64,000 nt of DNA from Phocaeicola salanitronis DSM 18170. GTDB lineage: Bacteria > Bacteroidota > Bacteroidia > Bacteroidales > Bacteroidaceae. Of this stretch, positions 17,328-28,036 are shown piece after piece; the stretch's first letter is position 1, and each line of letters starts with the position of its first letter. The notes under the pieces were generated by a model that saw nothing but the letters and a program-made list of their open reading frames with translations, had not been told where the DNA came from and did not search any database. The position numbers and the translations under genes were made by a program. Where the stretch lies: contig NC_015164.1 of the NCBI RefSeq assembly GCF_000190575.1, positions 2,294,001 through 2,358,000 on the forward strand, in the 5' to 3' direction.

Positions 17328-18671
17328 TTAATATGCAGCCACACCCGAACGGCCCTTGATTCTACCTGAACTCAACAGCCCATCATAATGACGCATCAAC
17401 AGATGACTTTCTACCTGTTGCAAAGTATCGAGTACGACACCTACAAGAATCAACAATGATGTACCACCAAAAAATTGCGCAAATTCTGCTTGAACTCCAA
17501 AAATACCGGCAAATGCAGGGAGAATGGCAATAACAGCCAAGAACAAAGACCCCGGTAAAGTAATACGCGACATTATCGTATCAATATAATCTGCCGTACT
17601 CTTACCCGGCTTAATACCTGGTATAAAACCATTATTCCGTTTCATATCTTCAGCCATTTGGGTAGGATTAATCGTAATTGCGGTATAAAACCACGTAAAT
17701 ACGATAATCAAAATAGCAAAAACCAAATTGTACCAAAAACTTGTATGGTCAACAAAAGCCCGAGCTATACCACTCGCTGAAGCCACATTTGAAAATCCGA
17801 TAAAAGTAATAGGAATAAACATGATAGCTTGCGCAAAAATAATCGGCATCACATTTGCAGCATTTACCTTTAAAGGAATGTATTGTCTTGCACCACCATA
17901 TTGTTTATTCCCCACAATACGTTTTGCATATTGTACAGGAATTTTACGGACACCCTGCACCAACAAAATTGCAGCGGCAATCACCAAAATCAACACGACA
18001 ATTTCCAACAAAAACATGATGATACCTCCTGCACCTGGAGACGCAAGGCGAGAAACGAATTCACCAGAAAAGGCCTGCGGAAGACGGGCAATGATACCAA
18101 TCATGATAATCAACGAAATACCGTTTCCAATACCCTTATCTGTGATTCTTTCACCCAGCCACAAAATAAACATACTTCCAGCTGCCAAAATGATGGTAGA
18201 AGTAATAATAAAGAAAGTCCAATCTAATGAAGCATTAAGAGCCGGACCTGCCTGCATTTTCAAGTTGATCAGATAAGACGGAGCCTGAAAAATCAAAATA
18301 AAAATAGTCAGAATACGTGTATACTGATTGATTTTCCTACGCCCGCTTTCACCTTCACGCTGTAGTTTCTGGAAATAAGGAACTGCAATCGCCAACAACT
18401 GAATCACGATGGATGCAGAGATGTACGGCATAATTCCCAATGCAAAAATAGAGGCATTGGAAAAAGCTCCACCAGAGAACATGTTCAACAAGGCAAGAAG
18501 ACCTTCACTTGTTTGTTCATGCAATTTTGACAACATATCAGGATTGATACCTGGAAGAACCACATACGAACCGAATCTGTAGATTGCGACAAACAATATA
18601 GTAATGAGGATCCGCTGTCTCAGATCCTCAATATTCCATATGTTCTTTAATGTTTCAATAGATTTTCTCAT
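17328..18671 (-). CDS. secY: Preprotein translocase subunit SecY
   Basis: 447 residues, ten predicted membrane helices; the protein-conducting channel of the Sec translocon. Recognisable segments are FVAIYRFGSYVVLPGINP (helix 1), FALGIMPYISASIVIQLLA (helix 2 after the plug) and PTQMAEDMKRNNGFIPGIKPG in a conserved cytosolic loop. Downstream of rplO in the usual spc order. Confidence 0.98.
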   Translation of the reverse strand: MRKSIETLKNIWNIEDLRQRILITILFVAIYRFGSYVVLPGINPDMLSKLHEQTSEGLLALLNMFSGGAFSNASIFALGIMPYISASIVIQLLAIAVPYFQKLQREGESGRRKINQYTRILTIFILIFQAPSYLINLKMQAGPALNASLDWTFFIITSTIILAAGSMFILWLGERITDKGIGNGISLIIMIGIIARLPQAFSGEFVSRLASPGAGGIIMFLLEIVVLILVIAAAILLVQGVRKIPVQYAKRIVGNKQYGGARQYIPLKVNAANVMPIIFAQAIMFIPITFIGFSNVASASGIARAFVDHTSFWYNLVFAILIIVFTWFYTAITINPTQMAEDMKRNNGFIPGIKPGKSTADYIDTIMSRITLPGSLFLAVIAILPAFAGIFGVQAEFAQFFGGTSLLILVGVVLDTLQQVESHLLMRHYDGLLSSGRIKGRSGVAAY

Positions 18672-18675
18672 TGAA

Positions 18676-19122
18676 TCAGAGTTTTACTGCATTACCACCA
18701 ACGGCTTCGATTGCAGCTACTGCACTCTTAGAAAAAGCATGAGCTTCCACATCGAGTTTCGTAGTTAAACTACCGTTACCAAGAACTTTCACTAATTGAT
18801 TAGAAGAAATAAAACCGGCTTCAATCAAATCATTAATACCAACCTTTAACAGATTCTTAGCTGTTGCCAATTCCTGAATAACGTTCAGATTAATGGCTTT
18901 GTATTCAACACGATTAATATTCTTAAAACCAAATTTGGGGACACGGCGCTGAAGCGGCATCTGACCACCTTCAAAACCGATCTTTTTAGAATAACCCGAT
19001 CTTGATTTTGCTCCTTTATGTCCTCTTGTAGAAGTGCCCCCTAAACCAGATCCGGCACCACGACCAACTCTTTTTCTGGTTTTAGTAGAACCTGCTGCAG
19101 GACGTAAACTATTTAAATTCAT
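18676..19122 (-). CDS. rplO: 50S ribosomal protein L15 (uL15)
   Basis: 148 residues. The Gly/Arg-rich N-terminal extension (TRKRVGRGAGSGLGGTSTRG) runs into the 23S core, followed by the globular domain. It precedes secY by 4 bp. Confidence 0.98.
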   Translation of the reverse strand: MNLNSLRPAAGSTKTRKRVGRGAGSGLGGTSTRGHKGAKSRSGYSKKIGFEGGQMPLQRRVPKFGFKNINRVEYKAINLNVIQELATAKNLLKVGINDLIEAGFISSNQLVKVLGNGSLTTKLDVEAHAFSKSAVAAIEAVGGNAVKL

Positions 19123-19145
19123 ATTGCAAAATTCTTTAATAATTA

Positions 19146-19322
19146 TTACTTAACGATTGTAACAAGATGCCTTACCTTCTCAACCATACCCAGAATAGAA
19201 GGAGTTGCTTCAAGTTCAACCATATGATTCAATTTACGAAGTCCCAGCGCATCCAATGTCCGTTTTTGAGTCGCAGGTGCACCAATTCTACTCTTAACTT
19301 GTTTAATCTTAATAGTTGACAT
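19146..19322 (-). CDS. rpmD: 50S ribosomal protein L30 (uL30)
   Basis: 58 residues read directly (ATG at 19322, TAA at 19148-19146). It starts MSTIKIKQVKSRIGAPATQK, contains TLDALGLRKLNH and ends VEKVRHLVTIVK, the bacterial short L30. It fills the gap between rpsE and rplO exactly. Confidence 0.96.
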   Translation of the reverse strand: MSTIKIKQVKSRIGAPATQKRTLDALGLRKLNHMVELEATPSILGMVEKVRHLVTIVK

Positions 19323-19332
19323 CATTACCTCC

Positions 19333-19848
19333 TTATCCTCTAAATACTTTATCCAAACTTACACCTCTATTTTGAGCCACCATGCGAGCATCACGCATTT
19401 CGCTTAAAGCAAGGATTGTAGCTTTCACCAAATTATGCGGATTAGATGAGCCTTTAGACTTAGCCAATACATCAGTTATACCCACACTTTCCAAGACAGC
19501 ACGCATTGCGCCTCCTGCTACGACTCCAGTACCTGTTGAAGCCGGCTTAATGAAAACTTGAGCACCGCCGAATTTAGCATTTTGCTCATGAGGAACTGTA
19601 CCTTTCAAAACAGGTATCCGTGTCAGATTTTTCTTTGCAGCTTCCACACCTTTAGCAATTGCAGCTGTTACTTCACCTGCTTTACCAAGACCCCAGCCAA
19701 TAATACCGTCCTCATTTCCGACTACGACAATAGCAGCAAAACTGAAAGTTCTACCACCTTTCGTAACTTTTGTCACACGGTTTATTGCCACCAATCTGTC
19801 TTTTAACTCAATATCGTTAGTGATCTTAATTCTATTATTAACTGCCAT
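19333..19848 (-). CDS. rpsE: 30S ribosomal protein S5 (uS5)
   Basis: 171 residues. Double-stranded RNA-binding N-terminal domain with the conserved [20 protein letters not shown]; the loop here is where spectinomycin-resistance changes occur in other bacteria. The C-terminal domain includes [15 protein letters not shown]. 10 bp upstream of rpmD. Confidence 0.98.
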   Translation of the reverse strand: MAVNNRIKITNDIELKDRLVAINRVTKVTKGGRTFSFAAIVVVGNEDGIIGWGLGKAGEVTAAIAKGVEAAKKNLTRIPVLKGTVPHEQNAKFGGAQVFIKPASTGTGVVAGGAMRAVLESVGITDVLAKSKGSSNPHNLVKATILALSEMRDARMVAQNRGVSLDKVFRG

Positions 19849-19854
19849 AATCCA

Positions 19855-20196
19855 TTAAAATTTAAGTCCACCGTTACGAGCAGCATCAGCCACTTCTTTT
19901 ACTCTCCCATGATATAAGTAACCATTACGGTCAAATACGACAGTCGTAATACCAGCTTCCTGTGCTTTTTTAGCAATCAGCTCACCAACTTTAGCAGCTT
20001 GTTCCTTTTTAGGCATGACTTCCATACCCAATGAAGAAGCAGCAGCCAAGGTCTTACCGTTCAAATCATCGATAACTTGAACATAAATTTGCTTATTGCT
20101 TCTAAAAACGCTCATGCGCGGACGTTCCGGAGTACCTGAAATCTTGTTACGTACTCTATATTTAATCTTAATTCGTCTTTCTATTTTTGTTGTCAT
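19855..20196 (-). CDS. rplR: 50S ribosomal protein L18 (uL18)
   Basis: 113 residues. 5S rRNA-binding protein of the central protuberance. [20 protein letters not shown] and the C-terminal [19 protein letters not shown] are typical. 6 bp upstream of rpsE. Confidence 0.98.
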   Translation of the reverse strand: MTTKIERRIKIKYRVRNKISGTPERPRMSVFRSNKQIYVQVIDDLNGKTLAAASSLGMEVMPKKEQAAKVGELIAKKAQEAGITTVVFDRNGYLYHGRVKEVADAARNGGLKF

Positions 20197-20217
20197 AATT
20201 ATTCGATTTTATAAGAA

Positions 20218-20787
20218 TTATTTAGCACCAGCTGACTTACCAGACTTTCTGCGAATTTCTTCACCAACAAACTTAATACCTTTACCTTTATAAGGTTCAG
20301 GCTTACGGAAAGAACGTATTTTTGCACAAACCTGACCAAGCAGCTGTTTGTCACAAGATTCCAATATAATAAGAGGGTTCTTATTTCTTTCAGATTTGGT
20401 CTCAACCTTTATTTCAGGAGGCAACTGCATAAAGATATTATGCGTATATCCCAAAGCAAAGTCAATGATATTACCGTTATTCGTTGCACGGTAACCGACA
20501 CCGACCAATTCCAATTCCTTCTTATAACCTTCTGAAACGCCCACAACCATATTGTGAATTAATGCACGGTACAAGCCGTGATATGCATGACGCTGCTTTA
20601 AATTGTCAAGCATTTCATTCTCATTCTCTTTCAACACTACGTGACCATCTGCAACAGTCACCTCAATTGCAGGATTCACAAACTGACTCAATTCACCTTT
20701 AGGACCTTTTACACTAACTACATTATCCTTCAAAGTTACTGTTACAGCTGCAGGAATAACAATTGGCAATTTACCTATTCTTGACAT
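20218..20787 (-). CDS. rplF: 50S ribosomal protein L6 (uL6)
   Basis: 189 residues, two tandem L6 folds, near the factor-binding site. It begins MSRIGKLPIVIPAAVTVTL and ends with the signature PEPYKGKGIKFVGEEIRRK. Confidence 0.98.
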   Translation of the reverse strand: MSRIGKLPIVIPAAVTVTLKDNVVSVKGPKGELSQFVNPAIEVTVADGHVVLKENENEMLDNLKQRHAYHGLYRALIHNMVVGVSEGYKKELELVGVGYRATNNGNIIDFALGYTHNIFMQLPPEIKVETKSERNKNPLIILESCDKQLLGQVCAKIRSFRKPEPYKGKGIKFVGEEIRRKSGKSAGAK

Positions 20788-20800
20788 AACTTACCCTCCA

Positions 20801-21196
20801 TTAATATACGTAACAAAGAACTTCACCGCCTATTCTCAAAGCAGAAGCCTCCTTATCAGTCATTACACCTTTGGAAGTAGATATAATAGCAATACCTAAT
20901 CCGTTAATAACTCTCGGCATGTCCTTGTAGCCAGTATACTTACGCAAACCTGGAGTGGATACTCTAATCAGCTTCTTGATAGCATTTACCTTATTTACGG
21001 CATCATACTTCAAAGCCACTTTGATAGTACCTTGAGGACCATCTTCTACAAATTTGTAATTCAGGATGTAACCTTTGTCAAACAAGATTTTTGTAATCTC
21101 CTTTTTCAAGTTTGAAGCAGGCACTTCCACAACTCTGTGCTTTGCACTAATTGCATTTCTCAACCTTGTGAGATAATCTGCGATTGGATCTGTCAT
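20801..21196 (-). CDS. rpsH: 30S ribosomal protein S8 (uS8)
   Basis: 131 residues. Binds helix 21 of 16S rRNA. It starts MTDPIADYLTRLRNA and ends with STSKGVMTDKEASALRIGGE. In E. coli S8 represses the spc operon; no such site was identified here. Confidence 0.98.
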   Translation of the reverse strand: MTDPIADYLTRLRNAISAKHRVVEVPASNLKKEITKILFDKGYILNYKFVEDGPQGTIKVALKYDAVNKVNAIKKLIRVSTPGLRKYTGYKDMPRVINGLGIAIISTSKGVMTDKEASALRIGGEVLCYVY

Positions 21197-21255
21197 AAAA
21201 CTTAATTGTTAAATTAATCAGGACTACCCTGACAATATTTAATAATAAACACTCA

Positions 21256-21555
21256 TTACCAACTTGCTTTCTTTACGCCTGGAATCAGTCCATTAGATGC
21301 CATTTCACGAAATTGAATACGTGAAATACCAAACTGGCGCATATAGCCTTTAGGACGCCCCGTTAACTTACAACGGTTATGCAAGCGAATCGGGTTTGCA
21401 TTTTTAGGCAGGTCCTGCAATTTTTGAGCAGCCTCAAATGCAGCAACAGGATCACCTGATTTTACAATTTTCTTCAACGCCGCACGTTTCTCTGCGTATT
21501 TGGCTACCAGCTTAGCTCTTCTTACTTCACGAGCTTTCATTGATTCTTTTGCCAT
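21256..21555 (-). CDS. rpsN: 30S ribosomal protein S14 (uS14), zinc-free long form
   Basis: 99 residues with one Cys only ([16 protein letters not shown]), so this is the long C-minus S14 that does not bind zinc. The C-terminus [17 protein letters not shown] is conserved. 59 bp lie between it and rpsH. Confidence 0.98.
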   Translation of the reverse strand: MAKESMKAREVRRAKLVAKYAEKRAALKKIVKSGDPVAAFEAAQKLQDLPKNANPIRLHNRCKLTGRPKGYMRQFGISRIQFREMASNGLIPGVKKASW

Positions 21556-21560
21556 ATCTA

Positions 21561-22118
21561 TCAGTCTTTTTTAGCGTTTTTAAACGGTAAACCGAATTCC
21601 TTCAACAATGCATATCCTTCTTCATCAGTATTTGCAGAAGTCACAAACGTAATATTCATCCCCAAAATTTTGGTGATGCTATCAATATTGATTTCAGGGA
21701 AGATGATTTGCTCTTGAATACCTAATGTATAATTGCCTCTTCCATCAAACTTACTTTCAATACCTTTGAAGTCACGGATTCGAGGCAAAGCCACACGAAT
21801 CAGTTTTTCAAGGAATTCATACATTCTTTCACGACGCAAAGTAACCATTACTCCAATCGGCATTTTCTTACGCAGCTTGAAGTTAGCGATATCTTTGCGT
21901 GACACAGTTGCCACCGCTTTTTGACCAGTTATTGCAGTTAACTCATTGATAGCAACATCAATAATTTTTTTATCAGCAACAGCCATACCCAAGCCTTGGT
22001 TGATTACAATTTTCTTGAGTACGGGAATTTGCATGGATGAAGAATACTGGAATTGATTCTTCAATGCAGGAGCAATGCGCTCTGCATATTCTTTCTTAAG
22101 GCTTGCAGTATTACCCAT
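21561..22118 (-). CDS. rplE: 50S ribosomal protein L5 (uL5)
   Basis: 185 residues. Binds 5S rRNA and contacts P-site t[23 protein letters not shown] and [19 protein letters not shown] are conserved. Its ATG overlaps the rplX stop by one base (TAATG at 22118), suggesting translational coupling. Confidence 0.98.
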   Translation of the reverse strand: MGNTASLKKEYAERIAPALKNQFQYSSSMQIPVLKKIVINQGLGMAVADKKIIDVAINELTAITGQKAVATVSRKDIANFKLRKKMPIGVMVTLRRERMYEFLEKLIRVALPRIRDFKGIESKFDGRGNYTLGIQEQIIFPEINIDSITKILGMNITFVTSANTDEEGYALLKEFGLPFKNAKKD

Positions 22119-22441
22119 TATTTAATCTCCTCTCCCGATTTTTTAGCATAACGAACAAATGTTCTTCCATCAGAACTTTCTCTTCTACCAATACGTGTCG
22201 GTTTACCAGTCTTCGGATCAACCGGATTCAGGTTAGAGATGTGAATAGGAGCTTCCTGCTTCACAATCCCTCCCTGAGGATTCTTTGCATTAGGTTTAGT
22301 GCTCTTAGATACCATATTGATACCTTCAACCACCGCACGTCCTTCTTTTACAAGAACTTTCAACACACGCCCAGTTTTACCTTTATCTTCACCAGAGTTC
22401 ACGTAAACTGTATCGCCTTTTTTAATATGTAACTTACTCAT
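22118..22441 (-). CDS. rplX: 50S ribosomal protein L24 (uL24)
   Basis: 107 residues. Assembly initiator with an N-terminal KOW motif ([20 protein letters not shown]). It overlaps rplE by one base. Confidence 0.98.
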   Translation of the reverse strand: MSKLHIKKGDTVYVNSGEDKGKTGRVLKVLVKEGRAVVEGINMVSKSTKPNAKNPQGGIVKQEAPIHISNLNPVDPKTGKPTRIGRRESSDGRTFVRYAKKSGEEIK

Positions 22442-22461
22442 TACTTTACTCTTTTACAAAA

Positions 22462-22827
22462 TTAAAGTACTTCAGGTGCAAGTGAAACCACTTTCATGTT
22501 TGCACTACGCAACTCTCTCGCCACTGGTCCAAAGATACGACTTCCCCTAATTTCACCTGCGTTATTCAACAATACGCAAGCATTGTCATCAAAACGAATA
22601 TAAGAACCATCAGCACGACGGATTTCTTTCTTAGTACGTACCACCAAAGCTTTAGATACTGCACCTTTTTTAATATCACTTGAAGGGATTACGCTCTTTA
22701 CAGAAACGACAATCACATCCCCGACAGAAGCGTAACGTCTCTTTGTTCCGCCCAAAACACGAATACAAAGAGCTTCTTTCGCGCCACTGTTATCACATAC
22801 TGTAAGTCTGGATTCTGCTTGTATCAT
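22462..22827 (-). CDS. rplN: 50S ribosomal protein L14 (uL14)
   Basis: 121 residues. Subunit-interface protein. It begins [20 protein letters not shown] and has [13 protein letters not shown] near the end. Separated from rpsQ by 2 bp. Confidence 0.98.
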   Translation of the reverse strand: MIQAESRLTVCDNSGAKEALCIRVLGGTKRRYASVGDVIVVSVKSVIPSSDIKKGAVSKALVVRTKKEIRRADGSYIRFDDNACVLLNNAGEIRGSRIFGPVARELRSANMKVVSLAPEVL

Positions 22828-22829
22828 AA

Positions 22830-23087
22830 TTACTTAGCTCTTTCGATTATTTCAACCACTCTCCATCTTTTAGTTTTGCTCAAAGGACGAGTTTCCATGA
22901 TACGAACGGTATCACCGATTCCGCATTCATTCTTTTCATCATGAGCATGGAATTTTTTCGTTTTAGAAACGAACTTACCATAAATAGGGTGTTTCTCCTT
23001 AAACTTAGCCGCAACAGTAATGGTCTTATCCATTTTGTTGCTGACAACAACACCTGTTCTTTCCTTTCTTAAATTTCTACCTTCCAT
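22830..23087 (-). CDS. rpsQ: 30S ribosomal protein S17 (uS17)
   Basis: 85 residues, OB fold; primary binder of the 16S 5' domain. [19 protein letters not shown] and [20 protein letters not shown] are the conserved blocks. Confidence 0.98.
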   Translation of the reverse strand: MEGRNLRKERTGVVVSNKMDKTITVAAKFKEKHPIYGKFVSKTKKFHAHDEKNECGIGDTVRIMETRPLSKTKRWRVVEIIERAK

Positions 23088-23095
23088 AAGACCAA

Positions 23096-23293
23096 TTATT
23101 TGTTGTTAAGTTCTCTCTGACGCAATTCACATTTCATGCGTGCAATGGTTCTACGCAATGACTTGATTTGTGCAGGATTTTCTAACGGAGAAATTGAATG
23201 GTTCAACACCATCTGATTATAATTAGCGACTTCGGTCTGAATTCTTTCAGCCAATTCATTGGTAGCTATTTCTCTAATTTCTGCAATCTTCAT
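23096..23293 (-). CDS. rpmC: 50S ribosomal protein L29 (uL29)
   Basis: 65 residues, a two-helix protein near the tunnel exit, part of the SRP/trigger factor docking area. The conserved [18 protein letters not shown] lies at the C-terminus. Confidence 0.97.
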   Translation of the reverse strand: MKIAEIREIATNELAERIQTEVANYNQMVLNHSISPLENPAQIKSLRRTIARMKCELRQRELNNK

Positions 23294-23298
23294 ATCAA

Positions 23299-23730
23299 TT
23301 AAGCATTTTGACTTGCGTCATAATCACGTCTAACAATAAACTTAGTTGTAACAGGAAGTTTTTGAGCCGCCAGACGCAATGCTTCCTTTGCTACTTCAAA
23401 AGATACTCCCTCTACCTCAATCAGAATACGTCCTGGAGTTACAGGAGCTACGAAACCTTCCGGATTACCTTTACCTTTACCCATACGCACATCTGCAGGC
23501 TTACGAGTAATAGGCTTATCCGGGAATATACGGATCCAAATCTGACCTTGACGTTGCATATATCTAGTTACAGCAATACGAGCTGCCTCAATCTGACGTC
23601 CGGTAATCCATTTAGTCTGCAAAGACTTAATGCCAAAAGTACCGAAAGCCAATTGATGTCCACGTTGGGCATTCCCCTTTGCGCTACCTTTCTGCTGTCT
23701 TCTGAATTTTGTCTTTTTCGGTTGTAACAT
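23299..23730 (-). CDS. rplP: 50S ribosomal protein L16 (uL16)
   Basis: 143 residues. Organises the A-site side of the peptidyl transferase centre. It starts [19 protein letters not shown] and has [20 protein letters not shown]. 5 bp upstream of rpmC. Confidence 0.98.
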   Translation of the reverse strand: MLQPKKTKFRRQQKGSAKGNAQRGHQLAFGTFGIKSLQTKWITGRQIEAARIAVTRYMQRQGQIWIRIFPDKPITRKPADVRMGKGKGNPEGFVAPVTPGRILIEVEGVSFEVAKEALRLAAQKLPVTTKFIVRRDYDASQNA

Positions 23731-23751
23731 AATTCCTAAAATTCAAATTCG

Positions 23752-24483
23752 TTAGCGATTGTTATTTTTCTTTCTGCGGAAATTCTTGCCACCATTATTT
23801 CCGTTTCCGCCACGGCCGTTATCTTTTGTCTGGGTAAAGTTAGGAGCCAACTCACGTTTTCCATAAACTTCACCACGGCAAATCCATACTTTAATACCCA
23901 ACAAACCAACTTTTGTCAGTGCCTCTGTATGGCAATAATCGATATCTGCACGGAAAGTATGCAATGGTGTACGACCTTCCTTATACATTTCAGAACGTGC
24001 CATTTCTGCACCGTTCAAACGACCGGAAATCAACACCTTAATACCTTCAGCACCCATACGCATTGTATTAGCAATAGCCGTCTTGATTGCACGACGGTAA
24101 GCAATCTTACCTTCCACCTGGCGAGCGATATTATTTGCCACAATCACAGCATCGAGCTCCGGTCTTTTTACTTCAAAGATATTGATTTGAATGTCCTTAT
24201 CGGTGATCTTCTTCAACTCCTCTTTTAATTTATCAACTTCTTGACCACCTTTACCAATGATAATTCCCGGACGAGCAGTACATACAGTAATTGTCACCAA
24301 TTTCAGCGTACGTTCGATCACGATTCTTGAAACGCTGGCTTTTGCAAGTCTGGCATTCAAATATTTACGAATTTTGCTGTCTTCCAGCAAAGCTTCACCA
24401 TAATTCTTGCCACCGTACCAGTTAGAATCCCATCCTCTGATTATTCCTAAACGGTTGCTTATCGGATTAACTTTCTGTCCCAT
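23752..24483 (-). CDS. rpsC: 30S ribosomal protein S3 (uS3)
   Basis: 243 residues. mRNA-entry-channel protein. An N-terminal type II KH domain carries the nucleic-acid loop [11 protein letters not shown], and the C-terminal domain includes GVKVWI-like [18 protein letters not shown]. It ends with a low-complexity Gly/Asn/Lys/Arg tail ([18 protein letters not shown]), absent from E. coli S3. Confidence 0.98.
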   Translation of the reverse strand: MGQKVNPISNRLGIIRGWDSNWYGGKNYGEALLEDSKIRKYLNARLAKASVSRIVIERTLKLVTITVCTARPGIIIGKGGQEVDKLKEELKKITDKDIQINIFEVKRPELDAVIVANNIARQVEGKIAYRRAIKTAIANTMRMGAEGIKVLISGRLNGAEMARSEMYKEGRTPLHTFRADIDYCHTEALTKVGLLGIKVWICRGEVYGKRELAPNFTQTKDNGRGGNGNNGGKNFRRKKNNNR

Positions 24484-24489
24484 CTACTC

Positions 24490-24897
24490 TTAATTTTTAT
24501 CATTAGTATTTTTAGAATCAACAAACAAAGTCACATGGTTAGAACGTTTGCGAATTCTGTAACCTCTACCCCGTGGAGCCGGTCTCATTCTTTTCAACGT
24601 AACTCCTTCATCAACAAAAATCTTGGTTACATAAAGTTCACCATCTTCAGCCTTGCGCTCGTTCTTCGTTTCCCAGTTCGCAATAGCAGAACGTAATAAT
24701 TTTTCCACTTTTGAAGAAGCAGCTTTTGAAGAAAACTTCAATACGCCAAGTGCACGGTTCACTTCCATACCACGAATCATATCTGCTACCAAACGCATTT
24801 TACGTGGAGAAGACGGCACATTCCGCAATTTTGCGAAATACATGGTTTTAAGGGCTTCTTTTCTTTTTTCAGCCGATATTTTTTTTCTTGCTCCCAT
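24490..24897 (-). CDS. rplV: 50S ribosomal protein L22 (uL22)
   Basis: 135 residues. Its beta hairpin ([19 protein letters not shown], near residues 108-126) lines the exit tunnel, a site where macrolide-resistance changes map in other species. N-terminal basic extension [17 protein letters not shown]. 39 bp after rpsS. Confidence 0.98.
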   Translation of the reverse strand: MGARKKISAEKRKEALKTMYFAKLRNVPSSPRKMRLVADMIRGMEVNRALGVLKFSSKAASSKVEKLLRSAIANWETKNERKAEDGELYVTKIFVDEGVTLKRMRPAPRGRGYRIRKRSNHVTLFVDSKNTNDKN

Positions 24898-24936
24898 TAT
24901 TATTCACTTTTTATTATTCCAAAAAGCTCCTGTTTT

Positions 24937-25206
24937 TTATTTTTTCTTGTTACCTGCATGGCCACGGAATGTACGTGTCGGAGCGAATTCGCCCAACTTA
25001 TGTCCTACCATGTTTTCTGTAACATAAACAGGAATAAATTTATTTCCGTTATGAACTGCAATTGTATGCCCAACAAAATCAGGCGAAATCATTGAAGCTC
25101 TAGCCCATGTCTTAACAACTGACTTCTTGCCGCTTTCATTCATGGCAAGCACTTTCTTTTCCAGTTTTACATTAATATATGGACCTTTTTTTAATGAACG
25201 ACTCAT
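24937..25206 (-). CDS. rpsS: 30S ribosomal protein S19 (uS19)
   Basis: 89 residues. Head protein paired with S13. It begins [19 protein letters not shown] and ends [18 protein letters not shown]. Confidence 0.98.
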   Translation of the reverse strand: MSRSLKKGPYINVKLEKKVLAMNESGKKSVVKTWARASMISPDFVGHTIAVHNGNKFIPVYVTENMVGHKLGEFAPTRTFRGHAGNKKK

Positions 25207-25232
25207 AATTTACTCAATTAAATCAGTTGTTA

Positions 25233-26054
25233 TTACTTTCTTCTTTCTATTATATACTTAGAAGACTGTTTCTTCGGTGATCTAGTCTTCAAGCCCTTCG
25301 CATACAAACCTGTACGTGATCTCGGATGACCTCCAGACTGACGACCTTCACCACCACCCATCGGGTGATCAACAGGGTTCATAACAACACCACGGTTGTG
25401 AGGACGACGTCCCAACCAACGAGAACGACCCGCCTTACCAGAAGCCTCCAACGCATGGTCTGAATTACCAACCCCACCAATAGTAGCCTTACAAGTAGAT
25501 AAAACCTTTCTCAATTCACCTGAAGGTAATTTAATAACGCAATAGTTACCTTCACGCGAAGTCAACTGAGCGAAATTACCAGCCGATCTAACCAAGACAG
25601 CACCTTGTCCCGGACGCAACTCAATGTTATGAATCACCGTACCTACCGGGATGTTCTCCAACGGAAGTGCGTTACCAATCTCAGGCGCCGCATCCGCTCC
25701 AGACATCAATGTGCTGCCCACTTGCAATCCATTAGGAGCAATAATATATCTTTTTTCTCCATCAGCATAAAACAACAAAGCGATACGAGCCGAACGGTTC
25801 GGATCATATTCGATTGTCTTTACCACTGCTGGAACACCGTCTTTATTTCTCTTGAAGTCTATGATACGGTATTTTCTCTTATGACCGCCACCAATATAGC
25901 GCATTGTCATTTTACCTACATGGTTACGACCACCTGTAGAACGCTTACCATACACAAGAGATTTTTCTGGTACCGATGCAGTAATTTCCTCAAAAGTACC
26001 AATAATTTTGTGTCTCTGCCCCGGTGTTGTGGGCTTAAATTTACGTACTGCCAT
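25233..26054 (-). CDS. rplB: 50S ribosomal protein L2 (uL2)
   Basis: 273 residues. Required for subunit joining and peptidyl transferase assembly. The conserved C-terminal segment [20 protein letters not shown] carries the histidine equivalent to E. coli His229. It starts [17 protein letters not shown]. Confidence 0.98.
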   Translation of the reverse strand: MAVRKFKPTTPGQRHKIIGTFEEITASVPEKSLVYGKRSTGGRNHVGKMTMRYIGGGHKRKYRIIDFKRNKDGVPAVVKTIEYDPNRSARIALLFYADGEKRYIIAPNGLQVGSTLMSGADAAPEIGNALPLENIPVGTVIHNIELRPGQGAVLVRSAGNFAQLTSREGNYCVIKLPSGELRKVLSTCKATIGGVGNSDHALEASGKAGRSRWLGRRPHNRGVVMNPVDHPMGGGEGRQSGGHPRSRTGLYAKGLKTRSPKKQSSKYIIERRK

Positions 26055-26059
26055 CTTCT

Positions 26060-26353
26060 TTAAATATTACTATAAAAATCAATCGTATCGCCTTCTTTCA
26101 AGGTTACAATGGCTTTCTTAAAAGCATTCTTGCGCCCCTTAAGCAAGCCTGATTTTGTATAACGGGTCTTATTCTTTCCCTGATAACGCATCGTGTTTAC
26201 ATCCAACACAGTTACGTTATACAAAGCTTCGATTTCGCTCTTAATTTCCAATTTGTTGGCATCCGGACAAACAACAAATCCAAAACGGTTATTCATTTTA
26301 TCAGATATCGCTGTCATCTTTTCTGTAACCAACGGTTTTATAATTATTCCCAT
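26060..26353 (-). CDS. rplW: 50S ribosomal protein L23 (uL23)
   Basis: 97 residues. Trigger-factor and SRP docking protein at the tunnel exit. [19 protein letters not shown] and [17 protein letters not shown] are the conserved segments. Confidence 0.97.
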   Translation of the reverse strand: MGIIIKPLVTEKMTAISDKMNNRFGFVVCPDANKLEIKSEIEALYNVTVLDVNTMRYQGKNKTRYTKSGLLKGRKNAFKKAIVTLKEGDTIDFYSNI

Positions 26354-26373
26354 ATTACATCTGCCTCCTTTAA

Positions 26374-27003
26374 TTATTTAACTAAAGTTTCCTCGATAGC
26401 TTTCAATGCATTCTCTGTAACAACAAGAGTTTCTGCGTTCAACACCGTATAGGTATTCAGCGCAGAAGCAATCGCCAAATTTGTACGCTCCAAATTACGA
26501 GCTGACAAATATACGTTTTTATTAGCTTCCGGCAAAACAACAAGCAATTTCTTGCCTGCTACTTTAAGATTATTCACAACATTTACGAAATCTTTTGTTT
26601 TCGGAGTCTCAAACGTGAAGTCTTCAACTACAACGATATTGTTTGCCTGAGCCTTATAAGACAAAGCAGATTTACGAGCCAAAAGTTTCACTTTCTTATT
26701 CAACTTAAAGCTATAATCACGAGGCTTCGGACCAAATACACGAGCTCCACCAACCAACAACGGAGAGTTGATATCACCACGACGTGCACCGCCACCACCT
26801 TTCTGACGGCCTAATTTACGAGTAGAACCACTGATTTCGCTTCTTTCCTTTGACTTATGAGTACCTTGGCGCTGGTTAGCCATGTACTGCTTTACAGCCA
26901 TGTAAATAGCGTGGTCATTTGGAGTAATCCCGAAAATCGCATCGTTCAAGACAACTGTTCTTCCGGTATTCTCACCTTTAATATTTAATACATTAACTTC
27001 CAT
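26374..27003 (-). CDS. rplD: 50S ribosomal protein L4 (uL4)
   Basis: 209 residues. Its extended loop ([20 protein letters not shown]) reaches the tunnel constriction. In E. coli L4 also represses the S10 operon. Its ATG overlaps the rplC stop by one base (27003). Confidence 0.98.
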   Translation of the reverse strand: MEVNVLNIKGENTGRTVVLNDAIFGITPNDHAIYMAVKQYMANQRQGTHKSKERSEISGSTRKLGRQKGGGGARRGDINSPLLVGGARVFGPKPRDYSFKLNKKVKLLARKSALSYKAQANNIVVVEDFTFETPKTKDFVNVVNNLKVAGKKLLVVLPEANKNVYLSARNLERTNLAIASALNTYTVLNAETLVVTENALKAIEETLVK

Positions 27004-27620
27004 TATTTCTCAATTATTACGATTGAACCTTTGTAACCCGGAACGGAACCTTTAATCAAAAGTAAATTATGTTCGGGGATAACTTTTAATACTTGCAAGT
27101 TATGAGTAGTCACTCTGTCGCAACCCATGTGTCCAGCCATACGCATTCCCTTGAACACTTTAGCGGGATATGAACATGCACCGATAGAACCGGGCTTACG
27201 CGCACGGTTATGCTGACCGTGAGTAGTCTGACCTACACCACCAAATCCATGGCGTTTTACAACACCCTGATAGCCTTTACCCTTTGATGTTCCAATAACG
27301 TCTACATAAGGAGCGTCATTAAACAATTCTACGGTAATGGTGTCACCTAAATTCAATTCTTCTGAGAAATCTTTGAACTCGGCCAAGTGTCTCTTGGGAG
27401 TTACTCCAGCTTTTTTGAAATGACCCATCAGCGGTTTGGTTGTGTGCTTTTCCTTCATGTCTTGGAAACCCAACTGAACAGCTGCATAGCCATCTTTTTC
27501 TACACTCTTAATCTGAGTAACTACACAAGGACCAGCTTCGATAACAGTGCATGGTACATTCTTACCATCAGCACTGAAAACGGATGTCATTCCGATTTTC
27601 TTTCCTAATAATCCTGGCAT
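27003..27620 (-). CDS. rplC: 50S ribosomal protein L3 (uL3)
   Basis: 205 residues. Early 50S assembly protein. It starts [20 protein letters not shown]; the long loop near the peptidyl transferase centre includes [20 protein letters not shown]. Stop/start overlap with rplD suggests coupling. Confidence 0.98.
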   Translation of the reverse strand: MPGLLGKKIGMTSVFSADGKNVPCTVIEAGPCVVTQIKSVEKDGYAAVQLGFQDMKEKHTTKPLMGHFKKAGVTPKRHLAEFKDFSEELNLGDTITVELFNDAPYVDVIGTSKGKGYQGVVKRHGFGGVGQTTHGQHNRARKPGSIGACSYPAKVFKGMRMAGHMGCDRVTTHNLQVLKVIPEHNLLLIKGSVPGYKGSIVIIEK

Positions 27621-27640
27621 TTCAGTTAATTTTTAATTCA

Positions 27641-27946
27641 TTAAACTTTAATTTCTACTTCTACCCCACTCGGTAATTCCAGCTTCATCAAAGCGTCTAC
27701 TGTCTTTGCAGTCGAGCTATAGATGTCAATCAGTCTCTTGTAAGAAGACAATTCAAACTGTTCACGTGACTTCTTGTTAACGAAAGTCGAACGGTTCACA
27801 GTAAAAATACGCTTGTGAGTAGGCAATGGAATCGGACCGCTCACAATCGCACCGGTTGCCTTTACTGTCTTTACGATCTTCTCAGCTGACTTATCTACCA
27901 AGTTGTGGTCGTAAGATTTCAATTTAATTCTAATTTTCTGACTCAT
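27641..27946 (-). CDS. rpsJ: 30S ribosomal protein S10 (uS10, NusE)
   Basis: 101 residues. Also acts as NusE in antitermination complexes. It has [19 protein letters not shown] and the end [15 protein letters not shown]. First gene of the S10 block; the 90-bp leader carries a strong hairpin (27979-28022). Confidence 0.98.
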   Translation of the reverse strand: MSQKIRIKLKSYDHNLVDKSAEKIVKTVKATGAIVSGPIPLPTHKRIFTVNRSTFVNKKSREQFELSSYKRLIDIYSSTAKTVDALMKLELPSGVEVEIKV

Positions 27947-27978
27947 TTTATTACATTATTAATTTATTCAACAAGGAT

Positions 27979-28022
27979 GAAGCATGAGGGTTAAGAGTCA
28001 TTCGCTAACCCTCATCAGCTTC
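27979..28022 (-). promoter_or_regulatory. Hairpin in the fusA-rpsJ spacer
   Basis: A perfect 10-bp inverted repeat (27984-27993 atgagggtta with 28006-28015 taaccctcat, 12-nt loop) is extended by gaagc/gcttc (27979-27983 and 28018-28022). It lies between the fusA stop and the rpsJ start and has no T-run, so it looks less like a terminator than an mRNA leader structure, processing site or attenuator. Function inferred. Confidence 0.6.
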
Positions 28023-28036
28023 AAACTATTCATTTA

